Assembly (NCBI GenBank): GCA_964304625.1
Contig: OZ199838.1
Location: forward strand, 6,572,001-6,636,000
Source of the DNA: Kudoa neothunni
Lineage: Eukaryota > Cnidaria
Direction of reading: 5' to 3'
Length of the DNA stretch: 64,000 nucleotides
This document shows positions 1 through 12,203 of the stretch, piece after piece (positions within the stretch are counted from its first letter, which is position 1; each line of letters starts with the position of its first letter). The notes under the pieces are model-generated. The model saw nothing but the letters and a program-made list of their open reading frames with translations, was not told the origin of the DNA and did not search any database. The translations under genes were made by a program, and so were the position numbers.

Positions 1-245
1 TTCTACATACGTCAAATCAAAAAAAATCTGGGGTCTTTTTTTACCCCAAAGCCCGTTGGAAGATAAAAATTTTGTTCGATAAGAAATAATCAATATTCCA
101 CATAAAGATTTTTATAAATCTATTTATTAAAATAATTTAGGAGAATAGACGAAATTTCAAGTATCCCAGATAATTATAAAATATTCTATGGACAAATTAA
201 AATCGTTTTGGGGTCTAAAAGACCCCAAGCCCGTTAGAGGGTTAA
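1..245. repeat. End of a TTAA-type (piggyBac-like) element cut by the window edge
   Basis: Two copies of an end motif lie here: a GGGGT...ACCCC inverted repeat near 31-50 followed by AAGCCCGTTGGAAG, and GGGGTCTAAAAGACCCC near 210-226 followed by AAGCCCGTTAGAGGGTTAA that ends at 245. Read on the other strand the second copy is TTAACCCTCTAACGGGCTT then a palindrome, the same design as the ends of the complete elements at 6744, 12204, 23758 and 27330. No coding remnant is visible. The rest of the element would lie left of base 1. Confidence 0.6.
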
Positions 246-430
246 AAATTTTGTGTTTTTGTTACCGTTGGAGCCCGTTGTTCACTGTAGTGAACAAGAC
301 CAAAAGTGTGACGAATTGGAACATGGAGAACTCTTTTTAAATTAAAATTTTAAATTTATCGTTTTAACACCACTTCTATACAATAAATTTTTTTCGAAAG
401 AAAAAAAAAATTTGGGATCGAAAGGGTTAA
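242..430. repeat. Second TTAA-type end fragment
   Basis: The segment is bounded by TTAA at 242-245 and TTAA at 427-430. Its right tip reads, on the minus strand, TTAACCCTTTCGATCCC. It also contains a perfect palindrome GTTCACTGTAGTGAAC near 280-295 next to GAGCCCGTTG, echoing the palindrome-next-to-tip design of the other elements. It may be an old end into which the first element inserted at the TTAA at 242. Confidence 0.4.
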
Positions 431-1036
431 AGTAAAAGTTTATAATTAAAATGGCGTTATAGTTATATAATGGTTTTTTAATAAGTGTTACGTATATTTA
501 TTCTGAAAAGTTAACTCAAAATTTATCCTTTATAGCACTAAAAAAATTGACAATATTTAAATTAGATTGTTAGAAGCTATGATAGAATGAATTTATAGTT
601 CCTTGTTTATTCTGAAAACTATTCGGCTAATTAAATCGTACGAATTATGTACGATGGAATGATTATGTCAATATCAAGTATAAATTATAAAGTATATTCA
701 GACTTTAAATTTTATATATCAACTCGCTTTTCAATACTTTTACATAAAAAGATATCTTACGATCTATGTTGTATTGACAATAATAAACAAACAATTCAGT
801 TAATACATTATCCTATTATCGGTGGAAAAAATAATTATTATACGAAGTATTATATTTATTACACGTAGCCAAGCAACTTTAGGAAACACTAATTCAACAT
901 ATTGTTCAATTAGTGATAGAAGAGGCCATTACAGGCGTCATACAAATGAATAATATGAATTCCAAGCGGATGATAAAAATTGATCACATATGCGTCAAGG
1001 GTATGCGCCATTATATATCCTAAAAAGTATCCTCCA
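431..1036. other. AT-rich intergenic sequence upstream of the ZYG11-like gene
   Basis: No coding signal, tRNA or repeat is recognised. This is presumably the 5' flank and leader of the gene that follows, but no TATA box or start site can be assigned with confidence. Confidence 0.4.
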
Positions 1037-4000
1037 ATGATGTTTTTTAAAGATGACTTCGGTCTCCAACAATTGTGCGTAAATAATATATGCAAAAATG
1101 TGACCGATATTTGCATTGATGATGATCAAAAACTCTTCTTGGATAAAATGTTGGCCGAGCATCTTTTCGAGAGATTGTCCATTGAACAAAGTAACTTAAA
1201 ATGGGCTTAAGCTATTTTGTCACAGTTTGGCCAACTCACTGCTTCATATAAACGTGCGTATAAACAACGGAGAAATAGATATATTACGAGACTTTTTTCC
1301 TGAATGCCCCTATTGTAAACCTTAAGGAAGTTTGTTTTAAATTTGAAAAACGTCGACTTCGAGGACCTTGATATTAACCCACAAATTTGTTGAGATACTT
1401 GAGACAATAGCTCAATGTGATAAAGTAAATGTGGGAAAATTAGGATTTGAGGCTCACAACAAATCCAACAGACTATTGATAGAAAATATGTTTGCTAATT
1501 TCTACCTAAAATGGCCAAAAAAAAAAGTTGAAACTTGAAGATTTTTCCTTTTCTTACACTCCTAGTGCATCTGAACAACCAAATGATGTAGTAAATATTT
1601 GAATAAATTTTTCGTTGAAGAAAACTAATAAGCTTTTTTGTCGATATAATTCCTCAATTAATTTAACGAAATTTTTTTATAATGATGGCTATTTTGGTTT
1701 AGCTAGAGGACAGAAATGAAATATTTGGAATTATTCCTTTGATTTTGGATAATAAACTTCAAACACTAAGAATATCTGTACATTCTCCTGATTATAAATT
1801 TCCTCTGTGTTATCTTCCAAAATTTTTCCAATTCAATCAATTATCCAAACTCATGCTTCATGGAGTTTATGAGAGTGGATATGAGACTTTTGATGTGAAT
1901 CATTTTGTTACAATATTGGAAGAATTTCCAAATTTGAAGTGAATAATTTCCAGTTCACACCCACAATCATATTAATGATCGCTGTAATAGAGAATTGGAT
2001 ATTTCAGTTGATGGTTGTTCTATTGGCTCGACCCCTCAAACCCAACAACAAAAATTAATTATCGATCTAAGTCTTGATAACTTGCTAAATTACATACTTG
2101 AAAATAAAGATCGACTCAAATTGGAAGTCTTAGATATTAGCGGCCACAACGACGTGAATAGCATAATTTTTCGGAGACTTTTAGAAACAGAAACTAGTTT
2201 GAAAGTGGTCAGATTCTTATGCACAGACCAATTCTATAGGGGGGAGAATCACGAATCAAATCGTTGTCGAGGTATTCTTTTCGTTGCTATTGCAACAATA
2301 GGAATTAATGCCAATTTTTATCGTGCCAAACATCAAACAGTTCTGGGAAGAATATAATGTGGAAAATTACCCCAAATATCTCAAGAACTATTCACATTGT
2401 GATCGAATGATCTGTGATATTCTAAATCGGACCTATAATTTTAATCATTCGGATGATGATGATTATTTGAATGAGGTTTTTAAAGTAATATGATCTTATG
2501 GAGTTGATATGGGATCCAATCTATTTGAAGATGTCATGCTGGGTTTTTGACAACTTTTCCTACAATAATCAAGTTCAAAAGTTAGTAAGGTATCTTCCAC
2601 AAATGTAACGGCTTGTTTATAATTATTTTTAGCAAATATTTGCTAGAAATATTTGAAGCTTATCAATGCTGTTTGGGGGATCTACCGTTATTTAAGTGAT
2701 TCCCAAATTTTCTTTTCATTGTTTTTGATTATTGTATATAGTAAATTGCACAAATTCTCGTCAAGATTTTACAGACTTTTCCTTTCAACAGCTCGGTATG
2801 AAATTTAGACTTATTTTTTGGTGTGTCTGGTTTCTATATCAACGGAAAACATTACTATTTACGCATTAATATTAAATATGAGTTAAGCGGTGACATTATT
2901 TTTAAAATAGATATTATAAGTCGTAAATAATACGTAGAATTGTTGCCGAATTGATGTGTAATTACATTTTGGTAGAGCTGTACGTTTGAGAAGAATAGTT
3001 TTTCTAAAAAATGTTATTTTTAAGTCGAGAGTTATTTTTTGGGTTAATTTATCAACATTAAGGGTAAAGTATTGCTATAAAGCTATAGTTTAAATACTAG
3101 GTTTTAATAAGGTGCTTTTCTTCGTTACTATTAAAATTTAATGAAAAAATCACCATTATAATGCAGTATATATAAATTATATTAATCGAAAATATTTTCG
3201 CGCAATTTTTCTTGGCTATTTATTTGTATGTAAAAAACTTAGAGCGACTGTTTTTATCTCTGGTTATTTTTGATAAAAATGTGTTTTCATCAAATATAGT
3301 TTTGAAATGAAGATTATTAATTTCTAAAAATAATAATCAATCTATACAGCTCTGTCAAAATCGAAGTTTATGACCGACATTATTTGTATAATTTGTTACT
3401 TTGATCTCTTATTTTTTGATATCTCTAATGAGAAAACATATTGACATAGTTATTCAAATAGTTTAGAATTAACAAAATTCATTTGTTCAGTATAAACTTT
3501 AAATTAATCTTTTCCCAACTGCATAATTTTTGTTTTATAATATAAAATTTAACTCAGTACTAGAATGAATATCGCTGCTATAACATCCTTATGTCGAAAA
3601 GAGTCAACCATGTTTTGAGGTAATTTATTACCGCGTTTCTCTGAATTTAAGACTGGTTTTACATTCTGTTTGGTTTAATAATGGGCGTTAGGTCTTAGTT
3701 TAGGGATAAGTCTTATAAATAGGAAAACAGGGTAATAAATTTTTGATAAAAACAAAGATTAAATTATAAAAAGTAAAAAGTGAAAACTGATGTCAACATC
3801 ATGATGTCTACATAGTTCTTTGGTTAATAATATATTCCTTGAAAACTCCAATAACATGATAATTTCGTTCTTTTGAAATAATAATGATTTTTAATTTGTT
3901 TTTGAAAAATAGTTAAATCACTGAATTTTGATTTTTTTTAATAATTTGATTCTACATTTTTTATAGGTTGTTACATTAACCGTCCCAGCGCCCGAAAATT

Positions 4001-7000
4001 GACTTTACACATTCCTTCTTTTGGAATCCAATGGATCCCGAATTTTTTAACTTGAATTATGCGAAAAAATGTAATAAGTAATCTACTAAGATATGAGAGA
4101 AAACTATCGATAAAATATTGAAAAATGTCACAATTATAACTCCCTCCGGTTGTTAACAGATCATTACCGACAATCAAAAAATTGAATTATGCATCTAATT
4201 TAACAAGTTTTATTTTATCTTGTAATTTAATGGATTTTAATAAAAAAATTATATTATTCCACATTAACGAAGTCTTAAAAATTGTTTGTTTTATAAATAA
4301 TTTATTAGTAATCACGCCCAATAAAACTTGCAATACACATTGTTTCAAAATTAATGAAATGCAAGCTATTTATATTTTTTAATTTTACAACATATCACGA
4401 AAACAACTTTGAATTGCTTTTATTACAGTTGGTTCTACAAACAGAAAAATTCCTCGTTTCCTGTCTCGGGATCTTGAGCAATAACAGCATCACTTCATGA
4501 CAAGGAAATTCGAGTGTTTATAATTTAGATTTGAGAATTAACAAATAGATAAAGATTCCAATGTAAGCCAATAACTGTGGGCTTTCCATATCTTCAAATA
4601 ATGCTGATAATTATAATTGTCAAACTTGCTGGTATTTGAAATAACAGCTGAGAAAAAGACTCGCCATAAAATATGAGGAATGCATCAGCTAAAGAGTTTA
4701 TTCTTTTTTAAGCGTAGGAATATGAACCTTGATGTTTTGAAAAATATTTGTTAGAGCTTTTAGTTACGTGAAGTTCCTCAGAAAACAAATTAACACCATC
4801 CTTATATTCGTATATATTTCTATATCATTTATTATCTTCAAGAGCATTAGAATGATATTAATGACCAAAATATCGAAACTTATCATAAAGTTATTATATG
4901 TCGTATTCAATTTCACTCAAAATATTACAGTAAGAACCCACTTATGACAACATTTCACTCATCGGCAATTATCGGTAATTGACGTACACATAGTTTTTTT
5001 AAATTATCTCTGCTTCCTCTCGATAAAATTTTATTTAACTCTCAAAATTATTTTACATTATTTTTCTTTGTTGCTTTGTAGAGAAAAACGAGGGGTCCAT
5101 AGGACGCAAAAAGAAGGAATGTGTACGTATTTTGATTATTTAGTGACCTGAATGTAAAAATTAAAATATTCTGTGATATTTTAATAGAACTCATATTTAT
5201 AGGAGGATATATGCGATCTTATATTCACTGATATAATATAAGCTTCTCCAAAATTGATTCAAACATCCATTAAGGTCCAATGGACCCCAAAAGACGCCCG
5301 GAAGGTTAAATAACTATTCAAACCAAATTTTAAAGTTGAATACTTATAATTATTTTATAATAAAAAGTTTCCATTATTTTTCAGATTCTTTATTGGTTAA
5401 ATTTTATAAACTATTTTTTCGGTGTCGGAAAAATTTATTATCCATTATTGTATTAAAATAAAAATATTCAATTAAAAATAAACATCTGTAACATACTATA
5501 TTTATTACAGGTGCCTTTGAGAGCTGCATTGTATTTATTTCCTCGTTTTCCTAAAATTTTAGAAGAACAAAAGAGTATGAAATAGAAACCTCAAGTTTTA
5601 TTAAAATTTGATGTTAATTTAAATTATAATCCAATTGATCATAATTATATCTTATTATAACCATATCCTCTTTAGCACAATTAGAAGTATTAACTCTTTT
5701 TCAATTTAGATACAAGATCTTGGAATAAAAATTTTGGAACTGGAATATTTCGACTATACGAAAGTAATTATTTGGACGTATCTATTATTCTAAACCAATT
5801 AAATTCTATTCATGCCTTCAACTACAGTTTTATGTATTATGGATAACCTACATACCAATTGAAAACATAAATAGTTGTATTCATTAAAAACGAGTACGCG
5901 CATGCACCATCGAAATTCTGAATGATGTAATTTCGGACTAATAGTTGCAACCTTACTTTTAAAGTACAGTAGTCCGTTAATCTACGTTATATAACTCGAA
6001 TTGGAGAATAGTTACTACCAGGCCCATTTAACAGGTACGAACATGTGCGTGAATAATAATACCTTTTAATCCTCCCGGAACTATGGGGGGTATTTCGTGA
6101 CCTTAAAATCGATACGTCAATTTTCTAACGATCGTACACATAAAAACCCCTCAAAAGGTGTATATTTTTCTAAAAATTTTCAAAATTCCTTATTTGAAAT
6201 ATTCAACAATTTTATTTTACTCCCATAATAATCTAAACTTTTATAATTTATGTATTAACTTCTCTTAAAACCATTGTAAGAATTTATAATGACAATATTG
6301 ATAATGATAAATCGATTACAATAAAAAGAAAACTTTATGCTAAGGGCAAATTATTATAAACTAATGAAGAATTTTCAAATGGCAGAAGATATTTTCATAG
6401 TAAAGTTTAAACCTTATTGGCGCGTGTACTTACGCTTTGACAATTTTTACTCTATCAACTCTTACCCACGAGCTTTATAGAGTTTTAATTTTTTAGAATC
6501 TGATATATTTAATTATTTGTGCCCCCTAAGTACGAAGCGGTGGGATAGAAACAATGAAATATAGTCAAAACTAGTGACACCTGAATATTGATTACCATGA
6601 AAATATCCATTTTATATATTAAACTACATCTTTAAAAGATAAACGAGGCATAACAGAATGAGATTGATAATAATCTTATAAATAGTTGTTAAATGCTTAT
6701 TTCTACAAAAATTTTAAGAATTTCTGCAACATCCTAAACGAGTTTAACCCCCTAACGATTTTTGGGGTGTATTACACCCCAAACAATATTGAATTAGCTA
6801 TAACTTTTTTTCTTGCTATTTTCACACACTAAAACTCTAGGTATTCTTGTAGAATAATTTTAAATTTCATTTTTGTAATTTATGGGAAAAAATATATTAT
6901 ATAAGTATATTGCAAAAATTATAATTTCTAACGATTTTTAGGATATAATACACCCCAGATTTTTTCAAGTATTGAAAGCTTCATTACATTTTCTCTGTTT

Positions 7001-10000
7001 TGAAAAAGTTTAAGAGAATTTTATCGATTAGATTTTTATTAATTTGATGTCTAAAGTTCGCAACTTTAGTTTGCACATGCTCCACATTAACGATGACCAG
7101 GACTGACAGCGGCGTTAAAAAAAAACCCAAGGTCGAGAAAAACACTAGTTTAAAGTACAACAAAAAAATAGATCCGCATTCATTAACGTTTTTAACCTTC
7201 TTCTGATTCAATAGTTACGTCTTCAGACATTAAATTTAAATTTATCGTCGTATGATTGCAACATTTTGGCAAGAACACTCATTCATACTTAATGTCTAGT
7301 GTAGATCGATACACTCACAATTTGTTACTTTCGCAGTTCAAAATATATTTTGAAATAACGTTTAAATTTTATAATAATGTTTGACAATGTTTTACTGAGT
7401 AATTATGTAATCATGTCATGTTAAACAATCTGATGTGTTGTCGCTCAACATCGCAAATATTTAAGTCCTGCGTGGCAGTGGTTCCCGCACACCCCCAAAG
7501 GTGTGAACTATGGAATTTGGAGCACGAGATTCGATTACAACAGAAAATAGTTTTTGAGAAATTTTGAGTTAGTTACACCTTATCGTATGCTTGCGAGTCC
7601 AATCTTAGTTGGGAAGCGCTGCTGCATGATATAATCTGAATAGGATACATCATTACAAATATAAATATCAATGTCGTACATCAAAAATTTAATCGTTCTT
7701 TAATGTTTTCAGGTTTTCAATAAATACTCAAGATTTTGTATAAATGAAAAAAGTCCCCAAGAGTCCAAGATGACCATAAAAAGCCAAGCCCTTATGATGA
7801 CGAACATATCTGAAGCCTACAATAGTGGAAAACCAATCATCTGGTAAAGAATTGGATGATTATTTTAAGATCTGAAAATTCGGATAAATCTTTCGAATCC
7901 CGTGTCATTGGCGGATTATTGAATAGTAAGAATCGCATTGTGTGGAATCTAAAATAAGCCCTCTGCATCGAGAATTTCGATTGAAAATATTGTGAACGGT
8001 CGCTCAGGACCAGCGGCTTACTGTAATCAAATGGTTTAAATTTATTTCTGATTGTTTTTTTTCCTTTGGCCAAGATATTTGTCGTGAAATAATACAGTAT
8101 TCCAATTTATTTGGAAAACACAGTATAAGGAACATTCGCCAAAATATTTTGTAATTGTTAGAGAAGTCATTGTAATTATAAAAGCTGCTCTTATTGAGAA
8201 AATAGTATTTATTTGTGTCACTTAATGTTATTTTTTCTTGCTCTATAGAGTCCGACGCTATTAACATCTCATCTATCGGATTTAGGGATATTGTTTAGTA
8301 TAATTATTGCCGCTTTGTTATAAAAATAGTCGATATAAACTGTTGCAATTTTACCAATTAATCTATAATTATTTTATAAATAAATATGACCGAAAAAAGA
8401 GTGGGATGTATTATACCCCAGAATCGTTGGATGGTGTACGCTTTTCGCAACATTAGAAGGTTAATATCCCTGAAAAGATAAATCCTTAGACATCCTAAAT
8501 TTATAACGAATCACATTATTCCAAAAATTCATGTATCCAATTTTGGTTTCACCTAATTTATCCTAGTTTATATCCTCTGCTCCATTGTATATTCTGCATA
8601 CGTACTTAGGGGCAGAGACAGACTAACTAACGATTATGTATATGTATATATTAGATTATTTATTTCTGTATAGTCTAAAAACCTTTAATTTTCAGGATTA
8701 TTTAAGGAACCGATATATGATATGACCCAGTTCATTTTTTTGTAATATCCAGATATCGCTATTATGTCTTAGGAAAGGTGTAGCTCCTTACTTCATCTTT
8801 GGATTAGAATTAGACATAATTTGAAACGTTTGTGATATTTACTGGGTTAATTATTAAGAGAATTTAATTTTTAATCCAGTGGTAATGCAACCTCTTTGAC
8901 AAAAAAGTCGTACTTGTGCGTACATTTTATTGTAGTAAATGGAAAGATTTTTACTTGTATTAAGAGTTTTGTCATTATATGTAGTGAGAATAATCAATTT
9001 CAAATATGAACTCATTTGAGACTTGTGTACTCTTTTTTAAACACATCCAAAATATTGACATTAAAAAATCTTAACGAATAATCTAAAGATAAGTTTTATT
9101 ATATAAATAATATATATTTTGCGATTTATGAGTAAGTAAAAATTCTATTCTAGTAATTTACCTAATTTTTTGTATTTATTTAATGTGTTTACGATATTAA
9201 ATATTAATAAGAATAAATTGATAATATTAAGAATTTGCCTAAAATAATATTACACGTTTATCATCAAGTTATCGTTGATGTGGAAATTTACATCATGTGA
9301 TTCCTATTCTTTAAGAAATAATCAGGCTGTAATTTCATGACTCTATGTAATAGTTATTTTCTTATAAAATTAATTTTCTAAAATATGTCTAAAACGGCTT
9401 TTAGGTTTTTAATGCCATGAAATTTTTATGATATATGAATGTTATTTTTCGCTGAATTATCCTTGAATTAGAAATTATTAGTCGATGACCAATTTTTTTA
9501 TTCTTTTATAAGTCGTGTTTACCACCGATGAGAACACATTTCGTGTTTTCATTCTGATTATTTTGTTTTTTACTATGTATTATTTTTATGGTGCAAGAAT
9601 AATTAATTTCTTTTAATATTATTATTAATATTATTTAAACTTGCAACATTTATGTGATTGAAGTGTCTGGTGTATAATAAATGCTTTAAGTTAAATAAAA
9701 CAAATATTTCTTATTTAAATGTTAAAAACATGTTATAAACGCAAACCAACTCTTAAGTGTATTAAATGTTAAACTGAGTAACATTAGAAACCGCCTAATG
9801 TTGTTATAAAATAATTTTGACGATTCCAAATTTTTGGCTTGTTGCATTATAATGCAAAAAGATATTTAACTGAAAAATACTATTTAAAAATATTGTTTAT
9901 TTATTTCATTAATATGTAGTCACAGTGAAAATAGAATTACGAGATTGGTTTCTGTTTTGTGCCTTATTTTTATAAACGATTTCTACTAGCACATTGATAT

Positions 10001-11355
10001 TGCTTCCGTCATCGAGGTTGTATTTAATTACATACGAAATCATATTTGCACTGCAGAAGATACGTTGATGTTTTATGCTTTCTCTTGTCTCAATCAATTG
10101 TTCAAGCGTGTAACTATTTGTCATATTTAATTAAAAGGCACATTTATCTTTTAGCTACGTTGCGACAGTCCCTCTTATATATTCTCCCCTAAGAACATGG
10201 CGGTATTTTATTGTCTAATGGCCCTCTAAATATTTTCCCCAGTTGATTATGCTATTTTTAGGCAATTATAAACTATATCAAAATGAAGTGTTCACATAAT
10301 GAAGTTGATTTTCAAATTTTTTTCAAAATATTTAACAATCATTACACTTTAGGTGACTAAATCAATTAAAATGGCTATCCTATCACTTTGGAATATTACA
10401 GGTGCATATTTGATCATTTGCATTCATACGAATAAGCCAATATTTAATAGACAAGTCCACTAAAGCATGTGAAAATTTTGTCGCGTTGGAAGGAATTGAA
10501 GTTATTTTTCGGTTTGCTCAAGTAAATATAATATTGAATTTTCAATTTCACGAGTAAATACTATTCCAATACCTATATAGAAATTCAGGGGCACACAACT
10601 GTGGTTCAAAGATGTGGGTATTCTGGTATGTCGAAAATTTCGAAGTGATAATTAAAAATAATGCTTATTTTTGTTGTTGATTAGAGTAACATCGCTGAAG
10701 TACCTCATCTCAGAAAACATCTGCTCTCGGATGATATTATTGAATGGATTATGTATTAATCTCTTCATTCTACACACCATCACTACAATTGTTTGATTTT
10801 TCTCCTCGTTGATAGTGACATCCTTAAAATTAGAAAAATCAACAAATCTTTTTTTGCGGGTGCAGCCTTAGTTCATTTGGCCATCGAATGGAAAACTGTT
10901 GTCAAGTCCCCCGCTTTCAAATGTGACTTGCAAACCACATTGCGAATAGTGGTATGATTCTTTATTGTAATCACATGCAGTCAAAGTTGCATTTCGTGAT
11001 AAAGGAGGAGTGTCTAGATGAGTGGTCCAAATTAGAAGACGATGCTAATATTTGTTACATGAACTTCGATTCAATGATGCCACTATTGGAAGAAACTAAA
11101 CAGCCTATTGTCCAGTATTGGGGAATTTTCACCATCAAACACCTGTGTACACAATGTCGTAATTAAAATGCATTTTACAATTTTTGAAGTTTTGTAGCCG
11201 ATAAATATTTTACATTTTTATGCAACACTCAACTGCAACATCGCATAAATGATATACGTCAAAGACATCCAAAAGAAAATGTTCGACTGATAGCGTCAGA
11301 TATTATACATTTTTTCAATACTGAAGGATTTTATGAAGAATCTAAAAAATTATGA
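1037..11355 (+). CDS. ZYG11/ZER1-family cullin-2 substrate adaptor (LRR + armadillo)
   Basis: The family supplies substrate receptors of CUL2 ubiquitin ligases, with N-terminal leucine-rich repeats and C-terminal armadillo repeats. The C-terminal half is clear. Exons at 10353-10401, 10451-10521, 10581-10625, 10685-10752, 10816-10951, 10981-11158 and 11198-11355 splice in phase and give LSLWNITDKSTKACENF, VGILSNIAEVPHLRKHL, FFAGAALVHLAIEW, VQYWGIFTIKHLCTQCPDKY, then stop TGA. These match the ordered C-terminal blocks of ZYG11B (ALWNLTDESP, LLNNIAEV, YFAAGIIAHL, VQLWAVWAMQHVC). The N-terminal part (about 1040-2800) carries the VHL-box-like start region and leucine-rich repeats such as LEVLDISGHNDVNSIIF (ZYG11B: LVSLDVSG). 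Several N-terminal junctions could not be phased by hand, and the segment between the exon near 2750-2800 and 10353 was not located. Start at 1037 is the first ATG before the conserved block and is tentative. Confidence 0.8.
2850..3975. other. AT-rich intron sequence of the ZYG11-like gene
   Basis: No exon, RNA gene or repeat is recognised. It lies between the last identifiable 5' exon (about 2800) and the TTAA element at 3976. A missing middle exon of the gene could be hidden here. Confidence 0.35.
3976..5309 (-). mobile_element. Degenerate piggyBac-like element, copy A (1,334 bp)
   Basis: It is bounded by TTAA at 3976-3979 and 5306-5309. Read on the minus strand the element begins TTAACCTTCCGGGCGTCTTT followed by GGGGTCCATTGGACC. 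The other end begins TTAACCGTCCCAGCGCCCG and carries a subterminal GGAATCCAATGGATCC. It is a diverged sister of the 1,328 bp element at 23758-25085, in opposite orientation: both start with the same tip, share the internal stretch around TTTGACAATTATAATTATCA, and have near-equal length. Only broken coding fragments remain. It sits inside an intron of the ZYG11-like gene, antisense to it. Confidence 0.75.
5310..6349. other. Intron sequence with a possible further TTAA-type tip
   Basis: Mostly featureless AT-rich DNA. Around 6067-6105 there is TTAATCCTCCCGGAACTATG then GGGGGTATTTCGTGACC, which looks like another TTAA-type tip with its GGGG stretch. No partner end was found, so this is only a possible fragment. 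Confidence 0.3.
6350..6743 (+). repeat. hAT-like non-autonomous element, left portion (interrupted)
   Basis: It is colinear with 42440-42813 of the element with intact ends at 42329-42975. Shared stretches include the block near AACTCTTACCCACGAGC, TTTAATTTTTTAGAATCTG, GTCAAAACTAGTGACAC and the run up to TTTAAGAATTTCTGC. Similarity stops exactly at the TTAA where the piggyBac element 6744-8464 begins and resumes at 8461. The left tip of this copy is not preserved. Confidence 0.7.
6744..8464 (-). mobile_element. Degenerate piggyBac element (1,721 bp) inserted in the hAT-like repeat
   Basis: TTAA lies at 6744-6747 and 8461-8464. The left end is TTAACCCCCTAACGATTTTT followed by GGGGTGTATTACACCCC. 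The right end has GATGTATTATACCCC, then TCGTTGGATGG, then AGAAGGTTAA. A second, weaker copy of the left subterminal motif lies near 6928-6957. Transposase relics are on the minus strand. The insertion duplicated the TTAA target, as shown by the unoccupied TTAA at 42814-42817 in the sister hAT-like copy. A stretch near 7475-7515 (CAGTGGTTCCCGCAC) looks like a hAT tip and may be a third element inside this one; no partner was found. Confidence 0.75.
7837..8267 (-). pseudogene. Decayed piggyBac transposase fragment (DDE_Tnp_1_7)
   Basis: Two overlapping minus-strand frames hold relics of the part before the catalytic core. The fragment FRFHTMRFLLFNNPPMTRDS followed by KDLSEFSDLKIII corresponds to the piggyBac pattern 'RF..I.RFLHFNDN ... 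D.LYKIRPLI'. Stops and frame changes break it, and no catalytic aspartates are recognisable. It lies inside the TTAA-bounded element, which supports the assignment. Confidence 0.55.
8465..8600 (+). repeat. hAT-like non-autonomous element, right portion
   Basis: It continues the element interrupted at 6744. After the TTAA it reads ATATCCCTGAA...ATCCTTAGACATCC...CATTATTCCAAAAATTCATG, colinear with 42818-42940 of the sister copy (ATAGCCTTGAA...ATCCTTAGGCACG...CATTCTGCAATAAATG). The terminal inverted repeat at the right tip is degraded; the end is approximate. Confidence 0.6.
8601..10352. other. Intron of the ZYG11-like gene, no recognised feature
   Basis: AT-rich sequence. A minus-strand frame at 9909-10124 could encode 71 residues, but it matches no family I know, has no splice or promoter context, and overlaps an intron of a convincing plus-strand gene, so I do not call it. 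Missing armadillo exons of the ZYG11-like gene are expected between 2800 and here but were not found. Confidence 0.35.
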
Positions 11356-12203
11356 TTTTCTATTTTGTTTAATAATTTATTATTGTGTTCAAGATGGATT
11401 TTCCTTGCGTCTGATTTCTTAATCCTATTTCCTCAAGTTTATTTACTCTTTTAAAACAATATAGAAAATTTAATCTCCATAAAAGAAACTTAAAAGTCAC
11501 GGTCACTGGAATCGAAAAAATAAAAAAAATTTTGATAAACTTAGTCTGTTAATAATAAATATATTCATATCGTTATTTATTATAAATTTTTTAATTTAAC
11601 TAAGAGATTCCATTATAATGTTTTCGTTAAAAAATAATTTAATAATTCTTAGTTTACATAATATTTTCGCTGATTTCTTAATTTTATATCAAAATTTATT
11701 ATTTTTATTATTGACTTTAGACCATTTAAGTTGTTGACAACGGAATATAACAAGTATTGAAAAATTCTAGGGTTTAATGAGATAACTAATATTTAGGATG
11801 GAGAATTATTAACAGCTATAAAATTTAGACACAAGATTAAAATTTTTGTTGACAGATAAATAAAATCTCATAATTTGTCTAAATAATAGTGGTTGCAATA
11901 GTTTATTCTCTTTTCTATTATTTTCAAACTAGTAAAGACAAAATTTCGATGTTCTTATTTCGGGGTAGTGCAATACTCACCCTAACAAACTCGTACTTGC
12001 GCGCGCAGAACAATAAAAGGCATGATACCATATTTAACTGAACTTTAAAATTCAAATTATTTTGATGATGACTTATCAGAATGGCAGTGTTTATTTTTCC
12101 GGACGCATTTTTTGTCCTAAAATAATAATTCAATCGTTATCATTTTGTCCAAAAATACCTTTTAAAAATGCAGAATACAAATTTAGCTTCATTTATTTTT
12201 TAG
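11356..12203. other. AT-rich intergenic region downstream of the ZYG11-like gene
   Basis: It contains the presumed 3' untranslated region after the TGA at 11353-11355. I see no coding signal or repeat in it. It ends at the TTAA that borders the piggyBac element. Confidence 0.4.

Noticed and set aside
9909-10124. 71-residue minus-strand frame in the ZYG11-like intron.
   Set aside because: No family resemblance, no splice partners and no promoter context; AT-rich introns produce such frames by chance.
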